This document shows, piece after piece, positions 9,533 to 18,391 of a DNA stretch of 64,000 nt (positions are counted from its first letter, which is position 1; each line of letters starts with the position of its first letter). The stretch is from Aliikangiella sp. G2MR2-5 (GTDB lineage Bacteria; Pseudomonadota; Gammaproteobacteria; Enterobacterales; Kangiellaceae). Made by a program: the position numbers and the translations under genes. The notes below the pieces were generated by a model. It saw nothing but the letters and a program-made list of their open reading frames with translations. It made no database searches and was not told where the DNA came from. Location of the stretch: positions 1,364,001 to 1,428,000 of the forward strand of contig NZ_JADPQF010000001.1 in NCBI RefSeq assembly GCF_015687155.1. The letters are read 5' to 3'.

Positions 9533-9565
9533 GCTAGCCGTATATAATTGCGGTTAGCAACTTTT
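9533..9565 (+). terminator. probable terminator after the two small Q-rich genes
   Basis: An 8-bp stem (GCTAGCCG/CGGTTAGC, one G-U pair) with a 10-base AT-rich loop, then AA-C-TTTT. The T tract is short, so moderate confidence. Confidence 0.55.
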
Positions 9566-9618
9566 CCTCAACTGGCTCTATTAAGCCTGTTATTGTTTAT
9601 GATATTCATCGATGCTTA

Positions 9619-10053
9619 CTATCTGAGCGACTTCAAATTAAAACTCACTTGTTCGACAAGTAAATTAATAGACTTGGTGACTTTTTTATTTGCTTCTTCG
9701 CTTTGATAAAGCTGACTCCAGTTTTCCTCCCATACTTTTTTCAGAGCCAACGCTTTCTCCTTTATCTCTTTTGTAGTCGTTTTGGAAAGCGAAACTATCA
9801 AATTCACTCTCACCCAACCTTGAATAGCGTCATCATCTTTAAAGTTTGATGCATAGGTCGCTCGATCGACAGTCAATTGCAAATGTGCAGCTTCTCGCAT
9901 GATTTCGAAACCTGCCGCTCTATGATTCCTATTGTCTTCACTATGTTCATTTCTCCATGAGTTATAGCTCAAAGCTGCAATAGCTACAGCTAGACTGATA
10001 ACAGCCAAAAGATTTCGATCCACTAATTGAAGTAATCTATTTTTGGGGCTCAT
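9619..10053 (-). CDS. unknown single-pass membrane protein
   Basis: A 144-residue protein with one predicted transmembrane segment (residues about 12-29, LLAVISLAVAIAALSYNSW). A soluble, mostly helical, charged domain follows with no recognised motif. With four positive charges in the first 13 residues, the C-terminal domain is predicted to face the periplasm. It lies just downstream of htpG on the same strand, but the terminator between them separates the transcripts. I do not recognise a family. Confidence 0.6.
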   Translation of the reverse strand: MSPKNRLLQLVDRNLLAVISLAVAIAALSYNSWRNEHSEDNRNHRAAGFEIMREAAHLQLTVDRATYASNFKDDDAIQGWVRVNLIVSLSKTTTKEIKEKALALKKVWEENWSQLYQSEEANKKVTKSINLLVEQVSFNLKSLR

Positions 10054-10110
10054 GAATTCGCTTAGTTGACTCAGGCATAACCAAAGATTAGCATTTTTTC
10101 TGACATTAAT

Positions 10111-10137
10111 AAAAAAGGGAGCTACGCTCCCTTTTTA
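10111..10137. terminator. bidirectional terminator after htpG
   Basis: A stem GGGAGC/GCTCCC with loop TAC is flanked by A6 on one side and T5 on the other, so it can work in both directions. It lies 12 bp past the htpG stop codon. Confidence 0.9.
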
Positions 10138-10148
10138 TGGCTTCAAAT

Positions 10149-12065
10149 TTATTTATTTAGAAGTAGACGGTTTAGTCTTTGCGTAAAAGAAGCAGGATCA
10201 TCTAAATGACCACTATCTGCAAGAACAGCCTGGTCAAATAACAATGCAACCCAGTCCTCAAATTCTGATTGCTCCATTTCCTGGGCCAACTGCTTTACCA
10301 ATTTATGCTCGATGTTGATTTCAAACACAGGCTTCGAATCGGGCGCTGGTTGTCCTGCAGCTTTAAGCATCCTGGCCATTTGCAAACTCATTCCATCTTT
10401 ACCTGCGACCACACAAGCAGGAGACTCATGTAGTCTGGAAGAAACTTTAACATCTTCCACCTTGTCTCCAAGGTATTCTTTCATTTTGTCTATCAAATCT
10501 GAATTGTCTTTGTTCGCTTGTTCTGCAGCTTTTTTATCTTCTTCCGTTTCAAGGCCACCAAGATCAAGCTCACCATGGGTTACTGCTTGTAGTTTCTTAT
10601 CCTTAAACTCCGTTAAATGACCCATAGCCCACTCGTCAATTCTGTCTGAAAGAAGTAAGACTTCAATTCCTTTCTTACGGTAAATTTCCAGATGAGGACT
10701 ATTCTTGGCTGTTGCAAAGTTATCAGCTACCAGATAGTAAATTTTATCCTGTTCAGGCTTCATACGCTCGATATAATCATCCAAGGATACAGTTTGAGAA
10801 TCGTTATTATCGTTGGTTGAAGCAAAGCGCATCAAACCTGCAATCTTTTCCCTGTTCGCAAAATCTTCTGCCAGACCTTCCTTTAAAACACTTCCAAACT
10901 CATTCCAAAAACCTTGGTAATCTTCCTTCTGGCTTCTAGCCATTTTCTCCAACATGCTAAGCACTCGTTTAACACATGCATTTTTTAAAGATTGAGTAAC
11001 ACCACTGTCTTGCAAAATCTCTCGAGAAACATTTAGTGGCAGATCATTGCTATCTAGTACACCTCTTACCATTCGAAGATAAACCGGCAAGAACTGTTCA
11101 GCATCATCCATAATAAACACACGTTGTACATAGAGCTTGACACCTCGAGGCTTTTCTCGATTCCAAAGGTCGAAAGGCGCCTTTTTCGGCAAGTAAAGTA
11201 AGCTAGTGTACTCTTGTTTACCTTCTACCTTATTGTGTGCCCAGGTCAATGGTTCGCTGAAGTCATGAGAAATATGCTTGTAAAACTCCTTGTATTCCTC
11301 ATCTTTAATATCAGACTTTGGACGAGTCCATAAAGCGGTCGCTTTATTGACTACTTCAAATTCTGGAACGACAATTTCATCCTCTTCTTTCTTTTCTTCT
11401 TCCGGCATTCCCATATTCACTTTTTCCATTTCTACCGGAAGCGAAATGTGATCGGAGTACTTGGAAATAACAGAGCGTAAGCGCCATGGTTCTAGAAACT
11501 CTTTCTCGTCATCCTTCAAATGAAGAATGATTTCAGTCCCACGCTCGGGCTTTTCGATACCTTCAACAGTAAACTCTCCTTCTCCTTTTGAGCGCCAGCT
11601 AACGCCATCATCAGCTTTTAAGCCGGCACGACGAGTTCTAACTTCGACTTCATCGGCTACGATAAAAGCAGAATAAAATCCTACACCAAACTGTCCGATT
11701 AGATTGCTATCCGACTGTTGTTCTTTACTTAGGCTTTTTAAAAACTCAGCAGTGCCCGAGCGAGCAATGGTACCCAGATTTGACATGACTTCATCATGAC
11801 TCATTCCAATACCATTGTCAGAAATAGTAAGAGTACCGGCATCCTTATCTGAGGTAATGCGGATCTTCAATTCACTGTCATTTTCAAAATAATCATCATG
11901 AGACAAGGCTTCAAAGCGCAGCTTATCTGCAGCGTCAGCAGCATTTGAAACGAGCTCTCTTAAAAATATTTCCTTATTGCTATATAGAGAGTGGATCATC
12001 AAATGAAGTAGTTGCTTTACTTCAGTTTGAAAACTATGGGTTTCTTTTGTCACAGTTTCAGACAT
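10149..12065 (-). CDS. htpG: chaperone HtpG (Hsp90)
   Basis: A 638-residue bacterial Hsp90, the usual length. The N-terminal GHKL ATPase is visible in [16 protein letters not shown] (ATP/Mg-binding Asn), [10 protein letters not shown] and [17 protein letters not shown]. The middle domain includes [11 protein letters not shown] and [11 protein letters not shown], and the C-terminal dimerisation domain follows. It acts as a cytoplasmic homodimer that remodels client proteins with the DnaK system. AGGAAG precedes the ATG at a normal distance. Upstream it is divergent from pykA across 246 bp. I could not convincingly place a sigma-32 promoter there. Confidence 0.97.
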   Translation of the reverse strand: MSETVTKETHSFQTEVKQLLHLMIHSLYSNKEIFLRELVSNAADAADKLRFEALSHDDYFENDSELKIRITSDKDAGTLTISDNGIGMSHDEVMSNLGTIARSGTAEFLKSLSKEQQSDSNLIGQFGVGFYSAFIVADEVEVRTRRAGLKADDGVSWRSKGEGEFTVEGIEKPERGTEIILHLKDDEKEFLEPWRLRSVISKYSDHISLPVEMEKVNMGMPEEEKKEEDEIVVPEFEVVNKATALWTRPKSDIKDEEYKEFYKHISHDFSEPLTWAHNKVEGKQEYTSLLYLPKKAPFDLWNREKPRGVKLYVQRVFIMDDAEQFLPVYLRMVRGVLDSNDLPLNVSREILQDSGVTQSLKNACVKRVLSMLEKMARSQKEDYQGFWNEFGSVLKEGLAEDFANREKIAGLMRFASTNDNNDSQTVSLDDYIERMKPEQDKIYYLVADNFATAKNSPHLEIYRKKGIEVLLLSDRIDEWAMGHLTEFKDKKLQAVTHGELDLGGLETEEDKKAAEQANKDNSDLIDKMKEYLGDKVEDVKVSSRLHESPACVVAGKDGMSLQMARMLKAAGQPAPDSKPVFEINIEHKLVKQLAQEMEQSEFEDWVALLFDQAVLADSGHLDDPASFTQRLNRLLLNK

Positions 12066-12311
12066 GGCTTCTTCCTATCAAATTTTGACCAATTAATAAA
12101 TTTTCGTTAAAAACGACCGAATAATGCTCCTGTATAGTCGCCTCAGAAGCAAACTACAGGACAAAAATTACTTATTGACCTAACAATTGGGTTACATCTT
12201 GCCCTTTTCAAGGTTAAAATTTACTAAAAATTATAAAACTTTTATAAACCATCTAGTAACGACTAAATATTAACCAAGCTTGCTAACCGAATTAGTCAAA
12301 CGGAGTCTATT

Positions 12312-13757
12312 TTGAAACGTCGCACCAAAATTGTCACTACATTAGGTCCTGCCACCGATAACGAAAACGCGCTGCGCGAGTTGTTTATAGCCGGGGCAAA
12401 TGTGGTAAGAATGAACTTTTCACACGGCTCTGCGGATGACCACTTAAAAAGAACTGAGATGGTTCGACGAGTGGCGAAAGAAATTGGCCATAACGTCGCC
12501 ATCCTGGGCGATCTACAGGGGCCTAAAATCAGGATAGCGCGCTTTAAAAACACCAAAGTCGAGGTAAAACAGGGCCAGCCGTTTGTGTTCGACGGTAAGC
12601 TGGAGAATGACGCTGGAAATGAAAAACAGGTAGGCATAGATTATAAGGAACTCCCGAACGACTGCAAAGTTGGGGATATTCTGCTACTTGACGATGGACG
12701 GCTCGAATTTGAAGTTACAGCGATTGATGGCAGCAAGGTGATTACTGAAGTTATCATTGGCGGACAGCTTTCTAATAATAAAGGAATTAACCTTAAGGGC
12801 GGTGGACTGTCAGCACCGGCGTTAACGAATAAAGATATGGAAGATATTAAGTTAGCAGCCCAAATGGGGGTCGACTATTTAGCGGTCTCCTTTCCAAGAA
12901 CAGCAGAAGATATACGTTTCGCCGAAAAATTAGCGCGAGCCGCTGGCAGTAACGCAGGAATCGTTGCAAAAATAGAAAGAGCAGAAACAGTATCATGCGA
13001 TGAAACTTTAGATGAAATAATCAAGGCATCATCGGCTGTAATGGTTGCTCGAGGCGATCTGGGCGTAGAAATCGGTGACGCTGAATTAATTGGCGTACAG
13101 AAAAAAATAATTCAAAGAGCCAGAGCTTTAGATAGAGCAGTAATAACTGCAACCCAAATGATGGAGTCAATGATAACCAACGCAATTCCTACTCGAGCCG
13201 AAGTATTTGACGTAGCTAATGCCGTACTTGACGGTACTGACGCAGTGATGCTCTCTGCTGAAACCGCAATGGGTGAACACCCGATAAGGGTTGTAGAAGC
13301 AATGTCGCGAGTCTGCATTGGCGCAGAACGCCAGAAGTCTACTCAAATTTCTGGCCACCGGGTCGAGCTTCAGTGGACTGAAATCGATGAAACAATTGCT
13401 ATGGCTGCAATGTTTGCTGCAAACCACCTTTCCGATATTAAAGCCATCGTTTGCTTAACCGAATCAGGCTCTACCCCGCTTCTTATGTCTCGTATAAGGA
13501 GTGGTATGCCTATCTATGCACTCACTCGCTTAAAAGAAACCAAACGAAAAATGGCTCTATATAGAGGTGTTGAAGCAATCAGCTTCGACCCTACGGTGTT
13601 AGCTCGACATGATGTTAATCGTCTGGCGGTCGATGAATTAGTTAAACGTGATGTGGTTAAAGAAGGTGATTTAATACTGCTCACCAAAGGCGACCACATG
13701 GGGATTCTTGGGGGAACCAACGCTTTAAAAATACTCAAGGTCGGTAAAATAGTTTAG
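12312..13757 (+). CDS. pykA: pyruvate kinase
   Basis: A 481-residue pyruvate kinase, converting phosphoenolpyruvate and ADP to pyruvate and ATP. The start is TTG at 12312, preceded by ACGGAG. It opens with RRTKIVTTLGPATDNENALR and contains VVRMNFSHGSADDH (substrate and K+ site), the catalytic-lysine segment GIVAKIERAE, VMVARGDLGVEIG and the MLSAETAMGEHP block, then the C-terminal regulatory domain. The sequence type resembles E. coli PykA (AMP-activated type II) more than PykF, which is a family-level impression. The gene stands alone; about 90 bp follow before the gcvR region. Confidence 0.95.
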   Translation: MKRRTKIVTTLGPATDNENALRELFIAGANVVRMNFSHGSADDHLKRTEMVRRVAKEIGHNVAILGDLQGPKIRIARFKNTKVEVKQGQPFVFDGKLENDAGNEKQVGIDYKELPNDCKVGDILLLDDGRLEFEVTAIDGSKVITEVIIGGQLSNNKGINLKGGGLSAPALTNKDMEDIKLAAQMGVDYLAVSFPRTAEDIRFAEKLARAAGSNAGIVAKIERAETVSCDETLDEIIKASSAVMVARGDLGVEIGDAELIGVQKKIIQRARALDRAVITATQMMESMITNAIPTRAEVFDVANAVLDGTDAVMLSAETAMGEHPIRVVEAMSRVCIGAERQKSTQISGHRVELQWTEIDETIAMAAMFAANHLSDIKAIVCLTESGSTPLLMSRIRSGMPIYALTRLKETKRKMALYRGVEAISFDPTVLARHDVNRLAVDELVKRDVVKEGDLILLTKGDHMGILGGTNALKILKVGKIV

Positions 13758-13911
13758 ACCCTGCTCTATATTTCTATAGTAACTGCGATTAACTATCTCT
13801 TTGAGATATTTTTGAGCAAAGTCTAAGCATTTTTAGCTATTCACTCTTTTGTCTAAACCACTTATACTCAACCCTAAGTGGTTTAGCATTTATAGAAGAA
13901 TAGAACAAAAA

Positions 13912-14439
13912 ATGGCCAGTTATCTAATCATTTCCGCAATTGCCCCAAATACACCAGGCATAGCACATGAGGTGACCTCATTGGTGACTTATTGCGGCTG
14001 CAATATTATTGAAAGCAAAATGAAAGCGATGGGAAATACTTTTAGCCTGGTTTTGATGGCTGAAGGAGAGTGGAACGCGGTTGCAAAGCTCGAGCATATT
14101 CTCCCCCAAAAGGCTTCGGCTTTGGGAATGACCACAATGATGCAAAGAACCGATAAGGCAGAGTCCAAACAAGAACTCCCCTATCGAATTAAAATAATCG
14201 CATTAGACAATCCAGGAATCACCAAAGAAATCACTAATTTTTTTGCAAAATTGAACATTAATATTCAAGAGATGAGTTGCAATACCTATCCTGCTCAGCA
14301 GACAGGAGCAATGATTGGCGCTATAAAATTGACTATAGGGATAAACACCGATCAATCTGTATCCAAAATAAAAGACAAATTCAATGACTTCTGTGCAACA
14401 ACAAATTTAGATGGGACTATGGATCCTATCGCACAATAA
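13912..14439 (+). CDS. gcvR: glycine cleavage system transcriptional repressor GcvR-like, double ACT domain
   Basis: From ATG 13912 the protein has 175 residues and opens with ASYLIISAIAPNTPGIAHEV, matching the start of E. coli GcvR. The longer frame from TTG 13849 adds 21 residues without homology sense, so I reject it. Two ACT domains are visible: residues about 5-80, with the CGCNIIESKM strand, and about 90-165, with ALDNPGITKEI and INIQEMS. In E. coli GcvR binds the activator GcvA and blocks gcv transcription when glycine is low. The gene is followed 35 bp later by bcp, the same order as in E. coli, supporting orthology. Confidence 0.83.
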   Translation: MASYLIISAIAPNTPGIAHEVTSLVTYCGCNIIESKMKAMGNTFSLVLMAEGEWNAVAKLEHILPQKASALGMTTMMQRTDKAESKQELPYRIKIIALDNPGITKEITNFFAKLNINIQEMSCNTYPAQQTGAMIGAIKLTIGINTDQSVSKIKDKFNDFCATTNLDGTMDPIAQ

Positions 14440-14474
14440 TCTATACTTAAATTAAACGAGGGATATCATCACCA

Positions 14475-14933
14475 ATGAAAATCGGCTCAAAACTGCCTAA
14501 CCTGGTTGTCGAGGCAACCGGGGAACAAAAAATAAACTTATCTAAACTAAAAGGCAATAACGTTATTGTCTACTTTTACCCCAAAGACAGCACCCCTGGC
14601 TGCACTACGGAAGGTCAAAACTTCAGAGACCTGTATAAAGAGTTCGTTGACATGGACTGCTTAATTTTCGGAGTTTCCAGAGATTCAATTAAATCTCATG
14701 AGAGATTTAAAGAAAAACAGGAATTCCCGTTTGACCTTCTTTCAGATCCAGAAGAAAAACTGTGTAAAAAGTTTGATGTGATCAAGCTGAAAAAACTTTA
14801 CGGAAAGGAGTATCTCGGAGTAGATAGAAGCACTTTTTTGTTCGATAAAACCGGCAAGCTGACAAATGAATGGAGGAAAGTACGCGTCAAAGGCCACGTA
14901 GACGAGGTTTTAGAGGCTGTAAGGCAATTGTAA
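14475..14933 (+). CDS. bcp: thioredoxin-dependent peroxiredoxin Bcp
   Basis: A 152-residue peroxiredoxin of the Bcp/PrxQ class, reducing hydroperoxides in the cytoplasm with electrons from thioredoxin. The peroxidatic Cys is in FYPKDSTPGCTTEGQNFRD. PrxQ proteins usually carry a resolving Cys five residues after the first; here that position is Gln (PGCTTEGQ), and other Cys residues (DMDCLIFG, EKLCKKF) remain. It may therefore be a one-Cys type or use a distant resolving Cys. The conserved Arg of the active site is in STFLFDKTG....EWRKVR. It is co-oriented with gcvR and probably cotranscribed. Confidence 0.93.
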   Translation: MKIGSKLPNLVVEATGEQKINLSKLKGNNVIVYFYPKDSTPGCTTEGQNFRDLYKEFVDMDCLIFGVSRDSIKSHERFKEKQEFPFDLLSDPEEKLCKKFDVIKLKKLYGKEYLGVDRSTFLFDKTGKLTNEWRKVRVKGHVDEVLEAVRQL

Positions 14934-15029
14934 GACCTCATATTCTTAACAAAGAGGCATAGGCGAATGCTGAATTAAAGTTTCAGGTTCGTCTTAAATT
15001 ACCTCTTCCTTGAAAATAAGGAATACTCG

Positions 15030-16445
15030 ATGCCAAGATTGAAGTTTTCTGGTTCTCGCCTATTTGTGTTAGACACAAACGTATTACTTCACGATCCAAC
15101 TTCTATATTTCGATTCGCTGAACACAATGTCTACATACCGATGGTTGTTCTCGAAGAGCTCGACAATGGCAAAAAAGGTATGTCAGAAGTCGCACGCAAT
15201 GCACGTCAGGTAAGTCGCTATTTTGATACCTTAATGGAGCAAGCAAGCGAAGAGGAAATAAGCAAAGGACTACCTTTAGGTAACTCTCCTTATTTACCCA
15301 AAGAAGATCGCACCGACGGTTTGCTTTTCTTTCAGACCAGCGACATTGAACCAACAAAAATGTTGTCTGGCCTGGCTTCCAGTAAAGTCGATAATACCAT
15401 TGTTAGTATTGCCCATAGGCTACAGCAAGATAATAAGAACAAATTGGTCACACTGGTATCAAAAGATATCAACCTTCGAATAAAAGCAAAAATCCTGGGC
15501 GTTCATTCAGAAGATTACTTTAATGATCAAGTTTTAGATGATCTCGAAACACTGTTTACCGGCCAAAGCGAATTGCCTGCTGACTTTTGGGAGTCGCACG
15601 ATAAAGAAATGAAGTCGTGGCAAGAAGAAGGACGTACTTTCTACAAACTTTCCGGACCTTTAGTAAAAAGCTGGGTAACTAACCAGTTTATCTATATGGA
15701 TGATGGCTCCGGCTTTGTTGCTATTGTAAGAAAGATTGAAGAAGATTCTGCGACTATTGAACTTGCTAAAGACCACTCTTCTCCTGCTAATGATGTATGG
15801 GGAATCACTGCGAGGAATACTGAACAGAGTTTTGCGCTAAATTTGTTGATGGATCCAGAAATCGATTTTGTCACTCTACAAGGGCCTGCAGGTACAGGTA
15901 AGACGCTGTTAGCACTCGCAGCAGCGTTAGAACAAACCATAGAAACAAAGATATATAATGAAATTATCGTAACCCGAGTAACGGTACCCGTAGGGGAAGA
16001 TATAGGTTTTCTACCAGGAACAGAGGAAGAAAAAATGAATCCCTGGATGGGGGCTTTTACCGATAACCTTGAAGTCCTCTCTCCTTCCCAATCTAATGAT
16101 GAATGGGGTAAACAAGCAACCCAGGATATTCTGCAAAAATGGCTAAAAGTTCGCTCGCTGAATTTTATGCGAGGACGGACTTTTATCAATAAGTTCGTAA
16201 TCATCGATGAAGCTCAGAACCTGACACCAAAACAGATGAAAACCTTGATTACACGTGCCGGACCTGGGACTAAGATGGTCTGTTTGGGCAACGTCGCTCA
16301 AATTGATACTCCCTACCTTACAGAAAGCAGTTCGGGCATTACCTATGTGGTAGACCGATTTAAAAACTGGCAGTATGGCGGCCATATAAAACTTCACAGA
16401 GGAGAACGCTCCAGACTAGCTGATTTTGCTTCAGATAATCTCTAA
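15030..16445 (+). CDS. PhoH family protein with N-terminal PIN domain (PhoH2-type)
   Basis: A 471-residue two-domain protein. Residues about 10-150 are a PIN nuclease domain, with the acidic residues in LFVLDTNVLLHDP and in VVLEELDNGKKG, and a later DINLRIKA segment. Residues about 265-471 are a PhoH P-loop ATPase, with Walker A GPAGTGKT at 285-292 and Walker B FVIIDEAQNLTP. Family knowledge: PIN-PhoH (PhoH2) proteins couple RNA unwinding with sequence-specific RNA cleavage. AAGGAA stands 9 bases before ATG. A hairpin with a weak T tract follows. Confidence 0.93.
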   Translation: MPRLKFSGSRLFVLDTNVLLHDPTSIFRFAEHNVYIPMVVLEELDNGKKGMSEVARNARQVSRYFDTLMEQASEEEISKGLPLGNSPYLPKEDRTDGLLFFQTSDIEPTKMLSGLASSKVDNTIVSIAHRLQQDNKNKLVTLVSKDINLRIKAKILGVHSEDYFNDQVLDDLETLFTGQSELPADFWESHDKEMKSWQEEGRTFYKLSGPLVKSWVTNQFIYMDDGSGFVAIVRKIEEDSATIELAKDHSSPANDVWGITARNTEQSFALNLLMDPEIDFVTLQGPAGTGKTLLALAAALEQTIETKIYNEIIVTRVTVPVGEDIGFLPGTEEEKMNPWMGAFTDNLEVLSPSQSNDEWGKQATQDILQKWLKVRSLNFMRGRTFINKFVIIDEAQNLTPKQMKTLITRAGPGTKMVCLGNVAQIDTPYLTESSSGITYVVDRFKNWQYGGHIKLHRGERSRLADFASDNL

Positions 16446-16462
16446 GTTAGCCTTCCAGCTCG

Positions 16463-16495
16463 AGGACCAGCATTAATCTATTCACTGGTCCTTTC
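16463..16495 (+). terminator. hairpin after the PhoH gene
   Basis: A perfect 8-bp stem AGGACCAG/CTGGTCCT with a 14-base loop ends in only three T. It is 18 bp past the stop codon and probably a weak terminator. Confidence 0.55.
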
Positions 16496-16660
16496 ATAAT
16501 ATCTCAAAATCTAATCAGGAAATGGAATAAAAATTCAACAACTTTTCGCTTGGATCTGTTCAATTTTTAACCTAGTCTAATAGTAAGCACAGGAAAATAA
16601 TCTCGTTTTTATAATAAGATTATTTTTATTGCTGCAAAGGCAACTCTATCGGAGGCAATT

Positions 16661-16855
16661 ATGAAAGCAAAGCTCTTCACGTTAGTTTTATCTCTTACTT
16701 TAACGGCTTGTGCCAGTAATAATACACCTGGTGATTATCGAATAGTCGTTGATAAAGAGAAAATGAAAAAGATCGAACAGGCTAGCATGTCTAGCCCTCA
16801 CTCAATTAAAACGGTATGGGTAAATCCGCCTAGAAAAAAGGTAAAAATTGACTAA
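16661..16855 (+). CDS. small lipoprotein, unknown function
   Basis: A 64-residue protein with a clear type II signal: MKAKLFTLVLSLTLTAC, lipobox LTAC with Cys17. The mature part is only about 48 residues, hydrophilic and basic, ending in KTVWVNPPRKKVKID. GGAGG stands 7 bases before the ATG, so translation is credible. Residue +2 after the lipid Cys is Ala (CAS), so Lol sorting to the outer membrane is expected. The pattern 'RIVVDKEKM....VWVNPP' recalls short conserved gammaproteobacterial lipoproteins of unknown function. Confidence 0.8.
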   Translation: MKAKLFTLVLSLTLTACASNNTPGDYRIVVDKEKMKKIEQASMSSPHSIKTVWVNPPRKKVKID

Positions 16856-16873
16856 ATATTCCAATCGTTAATG

Positions 16874-16915
16874 AGCTGACAGAAATTATTCAGTTAATTC
16901 ATCTGTCAGCTTTTG
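16874..16915 (+). terminator. probable terminator of the small lipoprotein gene
   Basis: A 9-bp perfect stem AGCTGACAG/CTGTCAGCT with a 20-base loop, then TTTTGCTCTT. The right arm lies inside the 3' end of the convergent permease gene, so the two genes overlap in this element. Confidence 0.6.
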
Positions 16916-17974
16916 CTCTTTCTTCGCTTCATCTAATGCCTCCATAACCGCTACAACAAGCGTAGCCAGCGGTATGGCAAAAAATACTCCCCAAAACCCC
17001 CAAATGCCACCAAAAAACAGAACTGCTGCAATTATGGCTACCGGGTGAAGATTATTGGCTTCTGAAAAAAGCAATGGAACTAAAATATTTCCATCTAAAG
17101 CTTGAATAACTAAATAGGTGACGAGTAAATAGACAAAGGTTTCGCTAGGTCCCCACTGAATAAGGGCTACCAAAGCGACAGGAATCGTTACTATAGTAGC
17201 TCCAATATATGGCACAAGAACAGAAAAACCGACCAACACTGCAAGTAATAAGGCGTAATTTAGCCCAAAAAATGCAAAAGCAATGTAACTAGCGACTCCT
17301 ACGATAATTATTTCCATCACCTTACCACGAGCATATGCGCCGATTTGACCATCGACCTCCTGCCATACGCGCGTTGAAAGTTGCCTTTCGTCAGGTAGCC
17401 AGCGAAGAAACCAGTTTAATATCTTTTCCTTGTCCTTCAGTAAGAAAAAAACTAATAAGGGCACCAGGATCATATAAATCATAACCGATACGATATTTTT
17501 AAAGCTGGCCAGGGAAAAGGAGACAATATTCCCCAGGCTTCCTTTAAACTGTTCTAGTAAAATTTCGAGCTGAAATGTTGTTTCTATCTTTTCCTTGCTT
17601 ACCAACTGAGGATATTTTTCAGGCAATTTTAATAACATAGACTTCATTTGTTCAGCCATAGATGGCAAATCAGAAAAAAGCGTTTCTATTTGTTTACCAA
17701 TCAGTGGAAATATTCCAATCAATACAGTAAGGCTCAAGGTCACAAACCCCAAGAATACAATAACCACAGCCCCACCTCTTGGCACTTTATAGCTCTGTAA
17801 AGCGGTAACGGCCCACTCAAGCAAATATGCAATTACTATTGCAACCAAAAGAGGCATAATTATCGGACCAACAAGCCATATCCCGGTAAACAATATTAAA
17901 AGCAATACAGCTAAAATGATGGCCTGAGGGTTAGAAAAATTTCTTTTAAACCAACGAACGAACAACTTTGTCAT
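16886..17974 (-). CDS. AI-2E/PerM family transporter
   Basis: A 362-residue inner-membrane protein with the PerM (AI-2 exporter-like) architecture. There are helix pairs near 18-50 and 60-85, a soluble amphipathic region (about 90-150), and then a helix-rich C-terminal half. The latter contains VPLLVFFLLKDKEKIL and the conserved SVLVPYIGATIVTIPV and GNILVPLLFSEANNLHPVAI blocks. In the family the substrates range from AI-2 to ions, and the E. coli neighbour PerM is still unassigned, so function is open. tusA lies 17 bp upstream on the same strand, suggesting cotranscription, and bepA is divergent beyond it. This mirrors the bepA/perM neighbourhood of E. coli. Confidence 0.87.
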   Translation of the reverse strand: MTKLFVRWFKRNFSNPQAIILAVLLLILFTGIWLVGPIIMPLLVAIVIAYLLEWAVTALQSYKVPRGGAVVIVFLGFVTLSLTVLIGIFPLIGKQIETLFSDLPSMAEQMKSMLLKLPEKYPQLVSKEKIETTFQLEILLEQFKGSLGNIVSFSLASFKNIVSVMIYMILVPLLVFFLLKDKEKILNWFLRWLPDERQLSTRVWQEVDGQIGAYARGKVMEIIIVGVASYIAFAFFGLNYALLLAVLVGFSVLVPYIGATIVTIPVALVALIQWGPSETFVYLLVTYLVIQALDGNILVPLLFSEANNLHPVAIIAAVLFFGGIWGFWGVFFAIPLATLVVAVMEALDEAKKEQKLTDELTE

Positions 17975-17991
17975 AGGACTATAGTTCCTTT

Positions 17992-18246
17992 TTATTGCTC
18001 TACCTTAGTGATTAGATATAAGTAGACCCCATCTCTCAACTCATGAGTCATATGATGAGGGGTCAGCTTAATATAAGCTTCAAAATCCCTCAAAGAGCCA
18101 GGATCGCTGGCTTTTACTAAGAGTGTTTCGTTAGCCGAAAGCTTATGTAACGCCTGCTTCATCTTTAGCAGTGGCATAGGGCACGAAAGTCCTGAGGCAT
18201 CCAATAATTGGTCGTAATTTGCCATGCTGTTTTCTAGCTTTGTCAT
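17992..18246 (-). CDS. TusA family sulfurtransferase
   Basis: An 84-residue SirA/TusA-fold protein. The sulfur-carrying Cys lies in DASGLSCPMPLLKMKQAL (CPxP motif), and the C-terminus is a beta-strand pair typical of the fold. TusA-type proteins relay persulfide sulfur to tRNA thiolation, molybdenum cofactor or other acceptors. The window also holds MnmA (tRNA 2-thiouridylase), a possible end-user, though no TusBCDE genes are seen. Met8 (18225) is an alternative start; neither start has a strong ribosome site. Its position between perM and bepA matches the sulfurtransferase gene often seen there. Confidence 0.88.
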   Translation of the reverse strand: MTKLENSMANYDQLLDASGLSCPMPLLKMKQALHKLSANETLLVKASDPGSLRDFEAYIKLTPHHMTHELRDGVYLYLITKVEQ

Positions 18247-18391
18247 TAGTGATAGACTTATTTTATCTGAAAGCTTTATGGAACTAATAATACTGAATGT
18301 GTTCTCATAAGCAAATACGTTTAATTCGAAATCTTATTGTTTTCTTTAACTATTTTACCCCAATATCAATTAACTGTGGATTAGTACTATT

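Noticed and set aside
12129-12160. CCTGTA/TACAGG inverted repeat between htpG and pykA
   Set aside because: Only 6 bp arms with a bulge and a long spacer; could be chance. No heat-shock promoter could be matched.
13849-13911. TTG-initiated N-terminal extension of gcvR
   Set aside because: Adds 21 residues with no match to the family start; the ATG at 13912 gives the usual GcvR beginning.
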